A stretch of 64,000 nucleotides of DNA from Neptuniibacter marinus (GTDB lineage: Bacteria; Pseudomonadota; Gammaproteobacteria; Pseudomonadales; Balneatricaceae), in assembly GCF_001597725.1 (NCBI RefSeq), contig NZ_LUTR01000011.1:1-64000 (forward strand), written 5' to 3'. Shown piece after piece: positions 35,788 to 45,949 of this stretch (position 1 is the first letter of the stretch; each line of letters begins with the position of its first letter). The notes beneath the pieces were generated by a model. The model made no database searches. It worked only from the letters and a program-made list of their open reading frames with translations, and was not told where the DNA came from. The translations under genes were made by a program, and so were the position numbers.

Positions 35788-37740
35788 TTACTTAGCACGG
35801 TTCATTCGGTTATTGATGAGATCATCTACAACCGACGGATCAGCCAGTGTTGAGGTATCACCTAATGCATCAAAATCATCTTCAGCAATCTTACGTAAGA
35901 TACGGCGCATGATTTTACCAGAACGAGTTTTCGGCATGCCTGGTGCAAATTGAATCAAGTCAGGCGAAGCAATTGGACCAATCTCAGAGCGAACATGCAT
36001 ACGCAGTTCTTTCAGTAGCTCATCTGATTGCTCGTAGCCGGACTGTAGCGTCACGTATACGTAGATACCCTGACCCTTAACTTCATGCGGGTAACCTACT
36101 ACAGCGGCTTCAGCTACAGCAGGATGCGCAACAAGTGCTGACTCAACCTCAGCGGTACCCATACGGTGACCAGAAACGTTAATTACGTCATCTACACGAC
36201 CTGTGATCCAGTAATATCCATCTTCATCACGACGCGCACCATCACCTGTAGTGTAATAGCCTTTATACGTAGAGAAGTAAGTCTGAATAAAGCGCTCATG
36301 ATCACCCCAAATAGAACGACTCTGACCAGGCCATGAGTCTTTAATAACGAGGTTACCATCGGTAGCACCTTCCAGCTCATTACCATCCGCATCAAGCAAT
36401 GCTGGCTGAACACCAAAGAATGGACGTGAAGCAGCGCCTGGTTTAGCAGCAGTAGCACCAGGTAGAGGCAAGATCATCATGCCACCTGTTTCTGTCTGCC
36501 ACCACGTATCAACAATTGGGCAACGGCTCTGACCAATAACACGGTAATACCATTCCCACGCCTCAGGGTTAATCGGTTCACCTACTGAACCTAAGATACG
36601 TAGTGAAGATAGGTCGGAATCACCTAGAACATCTTCACCTTGCTGCATCAAGGCACGAATCGCGGTTGGCGCCGTGTAGAACTGGTTAACTTTATGCTTT
36701 TCAATAACGCGACCGAAACGGCTGTTATCTGGGTAGCTTGGAACACCTTCAAACATCAATGAGGTGCCGCCATTGGCAAGTGGTCCATAGACAATATAAC
36801 TATGACCTGTAACCCAACCCACATCGGCAGTACACCAGTAGATATCACCTTCTTTATAATCGAAGGCATATTCATGAGTCATAGAAGCGTAAACCATGTA
36901 GCCGCCGGTTGTATGCTCAAGACCTTTTGGCGCACCCGTTGAACCGGATGTGTAAAGGATAAACATTGGCGCTTCAGCTTCCATCTCTTCAGGAGCACAT
37001 TCTGCAGAAGCATCAGCTACTAGGTCTTCATACCAAACATCAACGCTGTCATTCCACTCAACATCTTGATCAACACGCTTAACAACGATAACGCTCTCGA
37101 TGCATGCTTTCGCTGCTTCATGCTCAAGCGCTTTGTCAACATTAGCTTTCAGCGGTACAGACTTACCTGCACGTAGGGAGTAGTTTGAAGTAACAACGAC
37201 TTTAGAGTTCGCGCCTTCGATACGTGCTGCAAGCGCTTCTGGTGAGAAACCACCAAATACGATTGAATGCACTGCACCAATACGTGTACATGCCAGCATT
37301 GCAACAGCAGCTTCAGGGATCATTGGCATGTAAAGAGTTACAACATCGCCTTTTTTAACGCCACGCGCTTTAAGCGCATTTGAGAACTTACAAACACGCT
37401 CATGTAGTTGACGGTAAGTAATATTTTCAGACTCACTTGGGTCATCTCCTTCCCAAATGATAGCAACCTGATCACCGCGAGTTTCTAAATGACGATCAAG
37501 ACAGTTATATGACGCATTTAACGTACCATCTTCGAACCAACGGATATCAACATTATGTGGATCAAAAGATGTATTTTTAACTTTTGTATATGGTTTGAAC
37601 CAATCTAGGCGTTTACCTGCTTCACCCCAGAATGAGTCTGGATCATTCACAGACTGATCGTACATTGCTAGATATTTATCATTATCAATGTGCGCCTGTG
37701 CCGCGATCTCCGGACTAACTGGATATATTTTTTCACTCAT
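35788..37740 (-). CDS. acs: Acs: acetyl-CoA synthetase
   Basis: 650 residues from the ATG at 37740 ([17 protein letters not shown] 7 nt upstream); longer readings run into the promoter. It has the N-terminal ACS domain, adenylate-forming core [10 protein letters not shown] at about 265, [17 protein letters not shown], and C-terminal [13 protein letters not shown] with the Lys regulated by acetylation in the family. It converts acetate, ATP and CoA to acetyl-CoA. Neighbouring CrbSR and a symporter make this an acetate uptake-and-activation unit. Confidence 0.97.
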   Translation of the reverse strand: MSEKIYPVSPEIAAQAHIDNDKYLAMYDQSVNDPDSFWGEAGKRLDWFKPYTKVKNTSFDPHNVDIRWFEDGTLNASYNCLDRHLETRGDQVAIIWEGDDPSESENITYRQLHERVCKFSNALKARGVKKGDVVTLYMPMIPEAAVAMLACTRIGAVHSIVFGGFSPEALAARIEGANSKVVVTSNYSLRAGKSVPLKANVDKALEHEAAKACIESVIVVKRVDQDVEWNDSVDVWYEDLVADASAECAPEEMEAEAPMFILYTSGSTGAPKGLEHTTGGYMVYASMTHEYAFDYKEGDIYWCTADVGWVTGHSYIVYGPLANGGTSLMFEGVPSYPDNSRFGRVIEKHKVNQFYTAPTAIRALMQQGEDVLGDSDLSSLRILGSVGEPINPEAWEWYYRVIGQSRCPIVDTWWQTETGGMMILPLPGATAAKPGAASRPFFGVQPALLDADGNELEGATDGNLVIKDSWPGQSRSIWGDHERFIQTYFSTYKGYYTTGDGARRDEDGYYWITGRVDDVINVSGHRMGTAEVESALVAHPAVAEAAVVGYPHEVKGQGIYVYVTLQSGYEQSDELLKELRMHVRSEIGPIASPDLIQFAPGMPKTRSGKIMRRILRKIAEDDFDALGDTSTLADPSVVDDLINNRMNRAK

Positions 37741-37880
37741 CGTGATGCCCTTAGCTTGATTGTTGTAATTATAAAATACCCTCAGATCGTCTATGTTTTT
37801 GGTATTTTTTATTATCAGACGCAAATGAGGTTAAATATCTGTCCTAGGTTTATACAGAAGGGAGAGCAATACCCTGAATT

Positions 37881-37913
37881 AGACCTTGGTATATCCGAAC
37901 TAAGACCTTAGTC
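37881..37913. promoter_or_regulatory. Candidate CrbR operators upstream of acs
   Basis: AGACCTTGGT and AGACCTTAGT are 22 bp apart (two helical turns). The second lies in a palindrome ACTAAG-AC-CTTAGT (37899-37912). They are 140-170 bp upstream of the acs ATG. A similar palindrome precedes the symporter operon. Confidence 0.45.
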
Positions 37914-37969
37914 CCAGAAAACCCACAACAAGCTGATTTATAAGTGATTTTTTATTATCCAACAATTCA

Positions 37970-39340
37970 TCAACGACCGAGCAATTTATCCAAATCTAAG
38001 CCTAACTCACGCATTTTTGCTAATTTATAGCGCAAGGTTCGGGGACTTATCCCTAAATTTTCAGCAGCATTCTTACGACTTCCATGAGTTGCTTTCAACG
38101 CATCGATAATTAATTGGAATTCATGTTGGCGCATACCTTCGCCCAACTGACCCACCAAATCTTCATCATCTAATTCGGTCTCTACTTCCGATATTTCCGC
38201 CTGGGAAATGTCAGCAGGATTAAGCATAAGATCAGCCATTCGAATCTCAGCCCCCCCTTGCAAAATCAAAGCACGCTGAACCACATTATCCAATTCTCTA
38301 ACATTCCCCGGCCAACTATGCTCAACTAGTGCATTAACAACTTCAGAGGACAAACCAACAGGGGAACGCTGCATCTTTTGGCAATACTTGCTAAATAAAA
38401 GCTCAGCTAAAGGCACTATATCCGCTGGCCGCTCTCTCAAGGGTCGCCATTGAAGAGGAAACACATTTAAACGGTAATAAAGATCTTCTCGAAACTTACC
38501 CTCAGAAACATAAGTTTCAAGCTTGCGGTTAGTCGTAGCAATCACACGGACATTGAGCGATATCACTTTACGCCCACCTATACGCTCAACCTCTTGCTCC
38601 TGCAAAACGCGTAACAGTTTTGCCTGTAAACCTAAATCCATTTCCGACACTTCATCTAAAAGCAAAGTCCCTCCATCAGCTTGTTCAAACTTACCGGGAG
38701 AGCTGGTATATGCTCCAGTAAACGCCCCTTTTTCATGCCCAAATAGCGTAGCTTCCAACATATTTTCAGGGATAGCTGCGCAATTGATGGCAATAAACGG
38801 GTTATCAGCTCGTGAAGAGTGGTTATGAATATATTGGGCTAAAACCTCTTTACCCGTGCCTGATTCACCAGAGATAAGCACTGTTGAATCTGAAGCAGCC
38901 ACTCTTTTAGCCAATTGAAGTAATTGCTTACTACTACTCTCTTCCGCAATGGGCTGTTGTGCTTCGGGCGCTACAACAGCACCCGAGGCAAAACGACGTA
39001 CAGCAGAAATAAGGGCTTCAGAATCAAAAGGTTTCATTAAATAATCAACAGCACCTGCCTTAATCGCCTCAACTGCTTTACTCACTTGGCCAAATGCAGT
39101 GATCAACATAACAGGAAGCCCTGGATGTAATTTCCGAATTTCATCTAAAAGCTGATGACCATCCATGCCTGGCATATTCACATCAGTAACAACCATATCG
39201 ACCTGCTGTTTGGCGAGTAACGCTAAGGCCTCTTCAGCATCAGGCGCCTCAATATAGGAGAACCCCGCTAGCTCTAGCGTATCGCAAAGCGCTTCTCGTA
39301 ACTCATTGTCATCTTCAACAATCATTATCTTATTAGGCAT
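37970..39340 (-). CDS. fleR: FleR: sigma-54-dependent flagellar response regulator
   Basis: 456 residues. Receiver domain (VEDDNELREA, phospho-Asp in MVVTDVNMPGMDG), AAA+ domain with GESGTGKE (Walker A), GAFTGA (sigma-54 contact), GGTLLLDEVSEM (Walker B) and C-terminal Fis-type helix-turn-helix (GSRKNAAENLGISPRTLRYKL). With FleS it turns on class III genes for hook and basal body in Pseudomonas. It lies 24 nt after fleS and is followed by the acs promoter region. Confidence 0.94.
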   Translation of the reverse strand: MPNKIMIVEDDNELREALCDTLELAGFSYIEAPDAEEALALLAKQQVDMVVTDVNMPGMDGHQLLDEIRKLHPGLPVMLITAFGQVSKAVEAIKAGAVDYLMKPFDSEALISAVRRFASGAVVAPEAQQPIAEESSSKQLLQLAKRVAASDSTVLISGESGTGKEVLAQYIHNHSSRADNPFIAINCAAIPENMLEATLFGHEKGAFTGAYTSSPGKFEQADGGTLLLDEVSEMDLGLQAKLLRVLQEQEVERIGGRKVISLNVRVIATTNRKLETYVSEGKFREDLYYRLNVFPLQWRPLRERPADIVPLAELLFSKYCQKMQRSPVGLSSEVVNALVEHSWPGNVRELDNVVQRALILQGGAEIRMADLMLNPADISQAEISEVETELDDEDLVGQLGEGMRQHEFQLIIDALKATHGSRKNAAENLGISPRTLRYKLAKMRELGLDLDKLLGR

Positions 39341-39364
39341 GTTGTATATCGCTCAAGCTTAGAG

Positions 39365-40465
39365 TTATTTGGTTAATAGGCATGGCAGTACTATAGTTGC
39401 AACAGTACCCTCCCCCAGAGTGGAGCGTATGAAAAATTCACCATGATGCGCATGAGCAACCACCTGAGCTACAGCTAACCCCAACCCTGTACCATGAGAC
39501 TTAGTTGTATAAAAAGGTTCTAGCGCACGTTTTAATTGCTCCGGCGTCATACCTTGCCCTTGGTCAATAATCTGCAGGGCTATGCGGCCCGCGTCATCCG
39601 TAAAACGTATAGTTAATTCGCACCCTTTACCACTTGCCTGGAGCGCGTTTTCAACTAGGTTGATACATACACCTAACAGTGCGTCCTTATTACACTGAAA
39701 CTCGTAATTAGGGACATCATTGATACAATCACAATCTGCATCATAGCTGACGAGAGGAAGATCAAGCATATCCTCTAACTCCCGCATAAATGCGGAAGAA
39801 GAGATCTGATCATCCAACCGCATTTCTCCCCGCGCAAAAATCAGCATATCTCGGACTTGCTGCTCAAGGTTTGTTAAACGAGATTTAGCTTTACGTGCAA
39901 ACTTCTGCCGCTGCTCAACTAAAAGATCTGGGCGCATTAAGTGATCAACATAGAGCAACGCTGCGGATAAAGGCGTCCTAATCTGATGCGCCAATGAGGC
40001 CATCATACGACCCATCTCAGACAACCGCTGATAATGGGAAACACGCCCTTGTAGCAACCGCGTTTCGGTTTGGTCTATCAGTAACACTAACTGGCCCGGC
40101 TCACTATCCATCGCGCGGGTCATCAAACTGACACGACGACCATCTTTTAAAGAAACCTCATGCCCATCATCTCCACGAGGTGCAAAACTGCGGTTAATAA
40201 TGTCAAACCAAAACTGCCCGATTAAAGGGGTACCCAAAAAGCTTTCCGCTGCAGGGTTGGCCTCAGCCACCTTGCCTGCGCCATTAATTAGGACAACACC
40301 TGCCGGTAAAATCGATAATAGGTTTTGAAAACGGTCACTAAGCCCAACATTTTTATCTTCATTTTTTTGACGTTGAAGAGACTCGCTTATTAGGGATTCT
40401 TGCGCCTGACTTAAGGCCGTTTCTAATTCCGTAATACGGGTTTTATAGCGTTCGATATCATTCAT
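39365..40465 (-). CDS. fleS: FleS: flagellar sensor histidine kinase
   Basis: 366 residues from the ATG at 40465, one nucleotide after the fleQ stop; an ATG 7 codons earlier would overlap fleQ. Soluble, no membrane segment. PAS domain (VLINGAGKVAEANPAAESFLG, about 55-120), HisKA with LAHQIRTPLSAAL, HATPase (NLVENALQAS, DQGQGMTPEQ, GTGLGLAVAQ). It phosphorylates FleR. It is co-transcribed with fleQ and fleR. Confidence 0.92.
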   Translation of the reverse strand: MNDIERYKTRITELETALSQAQESLISESLQRQKNEDKNVGLSDRFQNLLSILPAGVVLINGAGKVAEANPAAESFLGTPLIGQFWFDIINRSFAPRGDDGHEVSLKDGRRVSLMTRAMDSEPGQLVLLIDQTETRLLQGRVSHYQRLSEMGRMMASLAHQIRTPLSAALLYVDHLMRPDLLVEQRQKFARKAKSRLTNLEQQVRDMLIFARGEMRLDDQISSSAFMRELEDMLDLPLVSYDADCDCINDVPNYEFQCNKDALLGVCINLVENALQASGKGCELTIRFTDDAGRIALQIIDQGQGMTPEQLKRALEPFYTTKSHGTGLGLAVAQVVAHAHHGEFFIRSTLGEGTVATIVLPCLLTK

Positions 40466-40466
40466 A

Positions 40467-41915
40467 TTACTTACGTTGCATCCCATATTTACGCATTTTT
40501 TCTACTAAGGTCGTTCGCCTAATTTTTAATAACTCAGCAGCTCTGGCAACAACACCCTCATGTACTGCCAATGATTGCTCAATTAAGCTCCGCTCAATAG
40601 CTTCTAAATGAGCCTTAAGATCCAGCCCTTCTTCAGGCAGATGATCTAAATGAGTGGCAGAAGCTATAGCGCCAGTAACAGAGGATGATTCCAACAACTC
40701 TTCCGTATTCGCATAACGCGCAGGATCAGGTTCTTCAACATGCTGAAAACGGGCCGGCAACTCAGAAACACCAACAACGCCATTAGGAAAAAGAATCGCT
40801 AGTCGTTCAGCAAGGTTGGACAGCTCTCTCACATTACCAGGCCAAGGATGAGCCTTTAAGGACTCTAGAGCGCTCATTTGAAATCTGACAGAGTCAAAAC
40901 CTTGTTTTTTTAATCGGCCTAATAACTCATCCAGTAATAGAGGAATATCTTCGGTTCGCTCTCGTAATGGCGGCATCTCAATTGGGAAAACATTTAGGCG
41001 ATAATAAAGATCCTCTCTAAAGCTCCCTTCTTCAATCATCTCTTCAAGGTTTTTATGCGTTGCGGCGATAACACGTATATCCGCTTCAAGTGTTTTAGTG
41101 CCACCGATACGCTCAAACTTTCGCTCTTGAAGCACACGTAATAGCTTTACCTGCATAGATAAAGGCATATCACCTACTTCATCAAGAAAAAGCGTCCCCC
41201 CTTGAGCCAGCTCAAAACGGCCTGAACGACTAGAAACCGCACCCGTAAAAGCTCCCCGTTCGTGACCAAACAACTCACTTTCAAGCAAATCTGCAGGAAT
41301 AGCTCCACAGTTAATCGGCACGAATGGGCCATTTTTACGTACAGAATAATCATGTAGATTCCGAGCAACCACCTCTTTACCAGTACCCGACTCCCCTGTA
41401 ATTAAGACATTAACATCACGTCCCGTGACTTGAGACATAGCCTGCCGCACCAGCCTCATAGACCGACTACTACCGACTAAACTTGAAAAAAGCTCTGAAG
41501 AAGGATTATTCGCATCCCTTGCCCCCAGGGACGGCCGAGAATAAAGTTGAGCTTTATGTAATTGATCGAGTAACTCTTGATAACTAAAGGGCACATTTAA
41601 CTGCCCTGTCACACCACTTTTCAGATCATCAGGCAGCTCAGCGACTTCAGACCATTCATCTAAAGTAACAACAGCAGCATCAGGTGTTTTTTGCTGTAAA
41701 TTGCGTAGCAGCTTTTCAAGGGATATAGGTAATTCACTTTGTCCAAGCAACACTAAAGAGACTTTATCACCTTTGAGTGATTGGTCATCTGACTGCAACC
41801 AATCAACAAATCCATAGAATTCAAACGGGCGACCTAAAAAAGAAAGTGCAGCACGAATTAACTCTCTGCGACTTAGATCATCATCAATAATTAATAGTTT
41901 TGGCTGCGCAGTCAT
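40467..41915 (-). CDS. fleQ: FleQ: flagellar master regulator
   Basis: 482 residues. Degenerate receiver-like FleQ domain (about 1-120, LLIIDDDLSRRELIRAAL but no standard phospho-Asp context), AAA+ domain (GESGTGKEVVARN, GAFTGAV, GGTLFLDEVGDM) and Fis-type DNA-binding end (VVARAAELLKIRRTTLVEKMRKYGM). In Pseudomonas it activates sigma-54 flagellar promoters, binds c-di-GMP and is restrained by FleN. It heads fleQ-fleS-fleR. A FleQ-like site overlaps its own -35. Confidence 0.94.
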   Translation of the reverse strand: MTAQPKLLIIDDDLSRRELIRAALSFLGRPFEFYGFVDWLQSDDQSLKGDKVSLVLLGQSELPISLEKLLRNLQQKTPDAAVVTLDEWSEVAELPDDLKSGVTGQLNVPFSYQELLDQLHKAQLYSRPSLGARDANNPSSELFSSLVGSSRSMRLVRQAMSQVTGRDVNVLITGESGTGKEVVARNLHDYSVRKNGPFVPINCGAIPADLLESELFGHERGAFTGAVSSRSGRFELAQGGTLFLDEVGDMPLSMQVKLLRVLQERKFERIGGTKTLEADIRVIAATHKNLEEMIEEGSFREDLYYRLNVFPIEMPPLRERTEDIPLLLDELLGRLKKQGFDSVRFQMSALESLKAHPWPGNVRELSNLAERLAILFPNGVVGVSELPARFQHVEEPDPARYANTEELLESSSVTGAIASATHLDHLPEEGLDLKAHLEAIERSLIEQSLAVHEGVVARAAELLKIRRTTLVEKMRKYGMQRK

Positions 41916-41949
41916 TCCTGCTTATCTCTACCTGATTTGAGTAGAACCA

Positions 41950-41978
41950 ATAGTGGCAACCACAGCACGAAATGTCAA
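41950..41978 (-). promoter_or_regulatory. Candidate sigma-70 promoter of fleQ
   Basis: Minus-strand TTGACA, 17-nt spacer, CACTAT (3 of 6 at -10), then about 28 nt of leader to the fleQ ATG. The -35 lies inside a FleQ-like palindrome. Confidence 0.45.
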
Positions 41979-41987
41979 TTATCTGAC
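41974..41987. promoter_or_regulatory. FleQ-like palindrome between fleQ and the sugar island
   Basis: Minus-strand GTCAGATAATTGAC: half-sites GTCA/TGAC six bases apart, two core mismatches to the FleQ consensus. It could serve fleQ autoregulation and the divergent glycan genes. Confidence 0.5.
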
Positions 41988-42062
41988 AGAACTTAAAAAT
42001 AGAAAAATTAACGCCTATATTTTGACGCACATGAGAATATCCCTTTCAACAAAACCCTGATT

Positions 42063-42068
42063 TATAAT
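42063..42068 (+). promoter_or_regulatory. Possible -10 box for the sugar island
   Basis: A perfect TATAAT about 94 bp before the rmlB ATG, with no good -35 at 16-18 nt. Weak support. Confidence 0.3.
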
Positions 42069-42161
42069 AGTCGGTGAATCCAAAAAAAAATTAACGTTTC
42101 TACTATAACTTCAATAAGATAAAGTAATTCCCTATAAGCTCATACAGAAAGCAGGAATAAG

Positions 42162-43208
42162 ATGAGATTCATAATTACAGGAGGAGCAGGATTTATAGGC
42201 TCTGCAGTTATCCGCCGCCTACTAAAACACACTAACGATACTGTTATAAATATAGACAAGCTAACCTATGCTGCCAATATAACTGCACATAACTCATTTT
42301 TACAAAACGAACGCTATCACTTTGAACAACAAGATATATGTGATGCTACTGCTATCAGTCATATATTCACCAAATACCAACCTGACGCAGTAATGCATCT
42401 AGCCGCAGAATCCCATGTAGATAGATCAATATCCGGACCAAACGCTTTCATTCAAACCAATATAGTCGGAACTTACACACTGCTAGAAACATGCCGTCAC
42501 TATTGGGCAACACTTAATGCTGAACGTAAATCAATTTTCAGATTCCATCATGTATCAACAGATGAAGTCTTTGGTGATTTATTACCCACCGATACCCCCT
42601 TTACAGAAGAGAGCAACTACAATCCTAGCTCTCCATATTCAGCATCAAAAGCAAGCTCTGACCACTTAGTTAAAGCATGGCAGCGCACTTACGGATTACC
42701 GACTATTATATCCCATTGCTCTAATAATTATGGGCCTTTTCAGTTCCCTGAAAAACTAATTCCTTTAACCATCCTTAACGCTCTACAAGGCAAGAAAATA
42801 CCTATATATGGAACAGGTGATCAAATCCGTGACTGGATCTATGTAGATGATCACGCAAAAGCCTTACTCCAAGTAATCAAACGAAGTGATATTGGAGAAA
42901 CCTATAACATCGGTGGCCAAGAAGAAAAAAAGAACATAGAGGTGGTAAATACAGTCTGCGATCTACTCGAAGAGCTCTGCCCAACCAATATACCCTATCA
43001 CTCCCTTATAACTTATGTCACAGATAGAGCTGGGCACGATAAAAGATACGCTATAAATTCAGATAAAGCCTATTCACAGCTAAACTGGAAACCTGACCAT
43101 TCTTTTAGTGACGGTCTAAGAGAAACTGTACACTGGTACTTAAACAACAGCGATTGGTACAATAACAACAAAGCATCCACCATAAATAACAAAAATAATA
43201 ATGACTAA
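42162..43208 (+). CDS. rfbB: dTDP-glucose 4,6-dehydratase
   Basis: 348 residues, extended SDR family. NAD-binding GGAGFIG at residues 7-13, [21 protein letters not shown] with the catalytic Thr-Asp-Glu, and [11 protein letters not shown] (Tyr-x3-Lys). It makes dTDP-4-keto-6-deoxyglucose. Start has AGGA 7 nt upstream. First gene of the island; rfbA follows after 12 nt. rfbC and rfbD are absent, so the product probably goes to the aminotransferase rather than to rhamnose. The run is visibly A+T-rich. Confidence 0.93.
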   Translation: MRFIITGGAGFIGSAVIRRLLKHTNDTVINIDKLTYAANITAHNSFLQNERYHFEQQDICDATAISHIFTKYQPDAVMHLAAESHVDRSISGPNAFIQTNIVGTYTLLETCRHYWATLNAERKSIFRFHHVSTDEVFGDLLPTDTPFTEESNYNPSSPYSASKASSDHLVKAWQRTYGLPTIISHCSNNYGPFQFPEKLIPLTILNALQGKKIPIYGTGDQIRDWIYVDDHAKALLQVIKRSDIGETYNIGGQEEKKNIEVVNTVCDLLEELCPTNIPYHSLITYVTDRAGHDKRYAINSDKAYSQLNWKPDHSFSDGLRETVHWYLNNSDWYNNNKASTINNKNNND

Positions 43209-43220
43209 GAGAGCCAAATT

Positions 43221-44099
43221 ATGAAAGGTATCATTCTTGCTGGCGGCTCAGGAACTCGCTTATATCCCATCACCCGAGCCATCACCAAACAACTCCTACC
43301 CATATATGACAAGCCGATGATCTATTACCCGCTATCAGTACTCATGCTCAGCGGGATACAAGATATTTTAATCATTACGACCCCCGAAGACAACGATAGC
43401 TTTAAACGACTACTAGGGGATGGAAAAGACTTCGGCATAAGACTCAGTTACGCAATTCAGCCTAAACCTGAAGGCTTAGCACAAGCTTTTATTATTGGCG
43501 AAAACTTCATTGGTAAAGACAGCGTATGCCTAGCCCTTGGAGATAACTTTTTTTATGGTTACGGTTTCTCTCCTAAACTACGAAGCGCAGCAGCCAGAAC
43601 ATCAGGAGCAACAATCTTTGGCTATCAAGTCAAAGACCCAAAACCCTTTGGGGTTGTGGAGCTTGATAAAAACCGCAATGCAATCTCCATTGAAGAAAAA
43701 CCCAAAAAGCCTAAATCTAACTTTATCGTCACAGGGCTCTATTTCTATGACAATGATGTTATAAATATTGCAAAAGAAGTAAAACCTTCAGAGCGAGGTG
43801 AGCTTGAGATAACATCTATTAATCAGGCCTATCTCGATAGAGGGGCATTAAAAGTTGAATTACTCGGACGAGGATTTGCTTGGCTGGACACCGGCACTCA
43901 TGGCAGTTTACTAGAAGCCGCGCAATTTGTAGAAACAATAGAAAAAAGGCAAGGCTATAAAATAGCCTGCCTAGAAGAAATTGCCTATAGAAACGGTTGG
44001 TTAAACGAAGAGGACATTCGAAGAATTAGCAAGCCCCTTTGTAAAAGCCATTACGGTGAATATTTATTGAGTATGTTAGATGTCGATACCTTCAACTAG
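43221..44099 (+). CDS. rfbA: Glucose-1-phosphate thymidylyltransferase
   Basis: 292 residues, the normal RmlA length. GGSGTRLYP at residues 8-16, [24 protein letters not shown] and [16 protein letters not shown] are family signatures. It makes dTDP-glucose for RfbB. Its end overlaps the aminotransferase start by 20 nt. Confidence 0.94.
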   Translation: MKGIILAGGSGTRLYPITRAITKQLLPIYDKPMIYYPLSVLMLSGIQDILIITTPEDNDSFKRLLGDGKDFGIRLSYAIQPKPEGLAQAFIIGENFIGKDSVCLALGDNFFYGYGFSPKLRSAAARTSGATIFGYQVKDPKPFGVVELDKNRNAISIEEKPKKPKSNFIVTGLYFYDNDVINIAKEVKPSERGELEITSINQAYLDRGALKVELLGRGFAWLDTGTHGSLLEAAQFVETIEKRQGYKIACLEEIAYRNGWLNEEDIRRISKPLCKSHYGEYLLSMLDVDTFN

Positions 44100-45207
44100 A
44101 CCTTATCTTCCAAACAGACAAATATTAGATAAATATATAAATCGTATCTATGACTCCGGCTGGTTAACCAATAATGGTCCGCTTGTTAACGAGCTAACCC
44201 AACGTCTAGAAGAACTCTTTGAATCGGACCATATCCTGCTGGTTGCTAACGGTACTTTAGCACTGCAGATAGCCTATCAAACGCTCATAAATTCGGTAGA
44301 TGATCAAACGAGTCCCATTGAGGCGATCACTACACCGTTCACCTTTATCGCCACAAGTAACGCATTAAAGTGGGAAGGGATCACACCGATATTTACCGAT
44401 ATAAACCCCACCGACTGGTGTTTATCTGCCAATTCGATTGCAGAAAAAATAAATAAGAACACCCAATTTATTGTCCCTGTTCACGTTTTTGGAAATGCTT
44501 GTCCAATAGAAGAAATTAACGAAATAGCAGAGAAATACGCGTTAAAAACAATCTACGATGCATCCCATGCGTTTGGAATTAAGTACAAAGGTAGAAATAT
44601 AGTTCAGTACGGCGATGCCAGCATTATAAGCTTCCACGCAACCAAGCTGTTTCATACCGTCGAAGGGGCCATGATACGCTTCAAACATAAATCTGACTTA
44701 GCCAAAGCAAAAGAGATCATAAATTTCGGATTTAACGATAATAAAGAACCTTGCAGGCTCGGTATCAATGCAAAAATGAACGAGTTCGAAGCCGCCGTAG
44801 GCCTCTCCATTTTAAATGATATTTCAGACATCATAAAAGAGAGAAATAACATAACTGCGGTTTATCAAGACGAGTTCAAAAACACCCCTTCGGTGATCAA
44901 ATTAAATATAACCAATAACAGTGCATACATGCCTATTCTGCTTGATTCGGAAGCGACACTTTTATCGACTTTAAAAGCCCTAAAGTCACATAACATAGAA
45001 GCCAAACGCTACTTTCACCCCAGTTTAGATACAGTAGAACATCTCAACCCATCAAACAGATGCCCCATATCTCAAGACATCTCGACTAGAATACTGTGCC
45101 TTCCCATTTATAATGGGCTAACGACAAAAGAGATTAAACATATCTGTGAAATCATTAACCACACAATTAATACTCACTCAATAGATAACCTAGATAATAA
45201 CCACTAA
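44080..45207 (+). CDS. VioA-like sugar 4-aminotransferase (DegT/DnrJ/EryC1/StrS family)
   Basis: 375 residues. The PLP-binding Lys is in [16 protein letters not shown] (about residue 190); other motifs are [34 protein letters not shown] and YDASHAFG. The '[13 protein letters not shown]' form is typical of VioA-type enzymes that convert dTDP-4-keto-6-deoxyglucose to dTDP-4-amino-4,6-dideoxyglucose (viosamine). A Fdt- or QdtB-type 3-aminotransferase or another regiochemistry cannot be excluded. It is translationally coupled to rfbA. Confidence 0.82.
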   Translation: MSIPSTRPYLPNRQILDKYINRIYDSGWLTNNGPLVNELTQRLEELFESDHILLVANGTLALQIAYQTLINSVDDQTSPIEAITTPFTFIATSNALKWEGITPIFTDINPTDWCLSANSIAEKINKNTQFIVPVHVFGNACPIEEINEIAEKYALKTIYDASHAFGIKYKGRNIVQYGDASIISFHATKLFHTVEGAMIRFKHKSDLAKAKEIINFGFNDNKEPCRLGINAKMNEFEAAVGLSILNDISDIIKERNNITAVYQDEFKNTPSVIKLNITNNSAYMPILLDSEATLLSTLKALKSHNIEAKRYFHPSLDTVEHLNPSNRCPISQDISTRILCLPIYNGLTTKEIKHICEIINHTINTHSIDNLDNNH

Positions 45208-45222
45208 CGAAACAGGCGAAAA

Positions 45223-45939
45223 ATGAAGAAGCACGGCCATGTCGCCATAATGCAGCCATATATTTTTCCTTATCTAGGCTACTTTCACTTAATCGAAGCT
45301 AGTGAGCTATTCATTTTTTATGATGATGTGAGTTACATAAAAAAAGGCTGGATTAACAGAAATAGGATTCTGCTCCAGCAAGAACCTAGCCTGTTCACTC
45401 TACCCATTCAACAAGCCAGCCAGAATGTTTTAATTAAGGATACTCTGACTTGCATAGATACACGTTGGAAAAAGAAGTTTTACGCAAAATTAACTCACTC
45501 CTACCAAAAAGCCCCACACTTCACTCAAGTTATGGAGCTCATTGACGCCTCACTCAAACACACTCAAAACGAATCAATAGCCTCCGTTGCAATCAATGCA
45601 ATTCAATTAATTTACCAATACCTAAATCACGATATTACATATAAAAGATCCTCAGACATCTCGCCTCATACACAAGGCATGGACAAAGCAGAACGCCTAA
45701 TCAAAATAACAAAAGACCTAGGCTACACATCTTATCTAAACGCCCCTAGTGGAAAAGAGTTATACAGCAAGGGGGATTTTAAAAACCAAGGTATTGATCT
45801 TCATTTTATACGCAGTCTAGCGTGTCACTATTCTCAGTTTCATCATGATTTCATCCCTTCTCTTTCGATCATTGATGTTTTAATGTTCAATACGATAGAT
45901 GAGACAAAAACACTGTTTCAGTATTTCACGGTAGAATAA
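45223..45939 (+). CDS. WbqC-family protein
   Basis: 238 residues with the WbqC-family start (AIMQPYIFPYLGYFHLI) and YDDVSYIKKGWINRN. The family is common beside DegT aminotransferases in polysaccharide and flagellin-glycan loci. Its biochemical role is not established to my knowledge; modification of the amino group of an amino sugar is the obvious guess. It begins 15 nt after the aminotransferase and ends 10 nt before the sulfotransferase. Confidence 0.8.
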   Translation: MKKHGHVAIMQPYIFPYLGYFHLIEASELFIFYDDVSYIKKGWINRNRILLQQEPSLFTLPIQQASQNVLIKDTLTCIDTRWKKKFYAKLTHSYQKAPHFTQVMELIDASLKHTQNESIASVAINAIQLIYQYLNHDITYKRSSDISPHTQGMDKAERLIKITKDLGYTSYLNAPSGKELYSKGDFKNQGIDLHFIRSLACHYSQFHHDFIPSLSIIDVLMFNTIDETKTLFQYFTVE

Positions 45940-45949
45940 GGATGACACT

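Noticed and set aside
37741-37824. Longer acs start
   Set aside because: The extra 28 residues come from the promoter region and do not match Acs; the ATG at 37740 has a ribosome site.
42162-45207. dTDP-rhamnose pathway
   Set aside because: RmlC and RmlD are absent here; the next gene is an aminotransferase.
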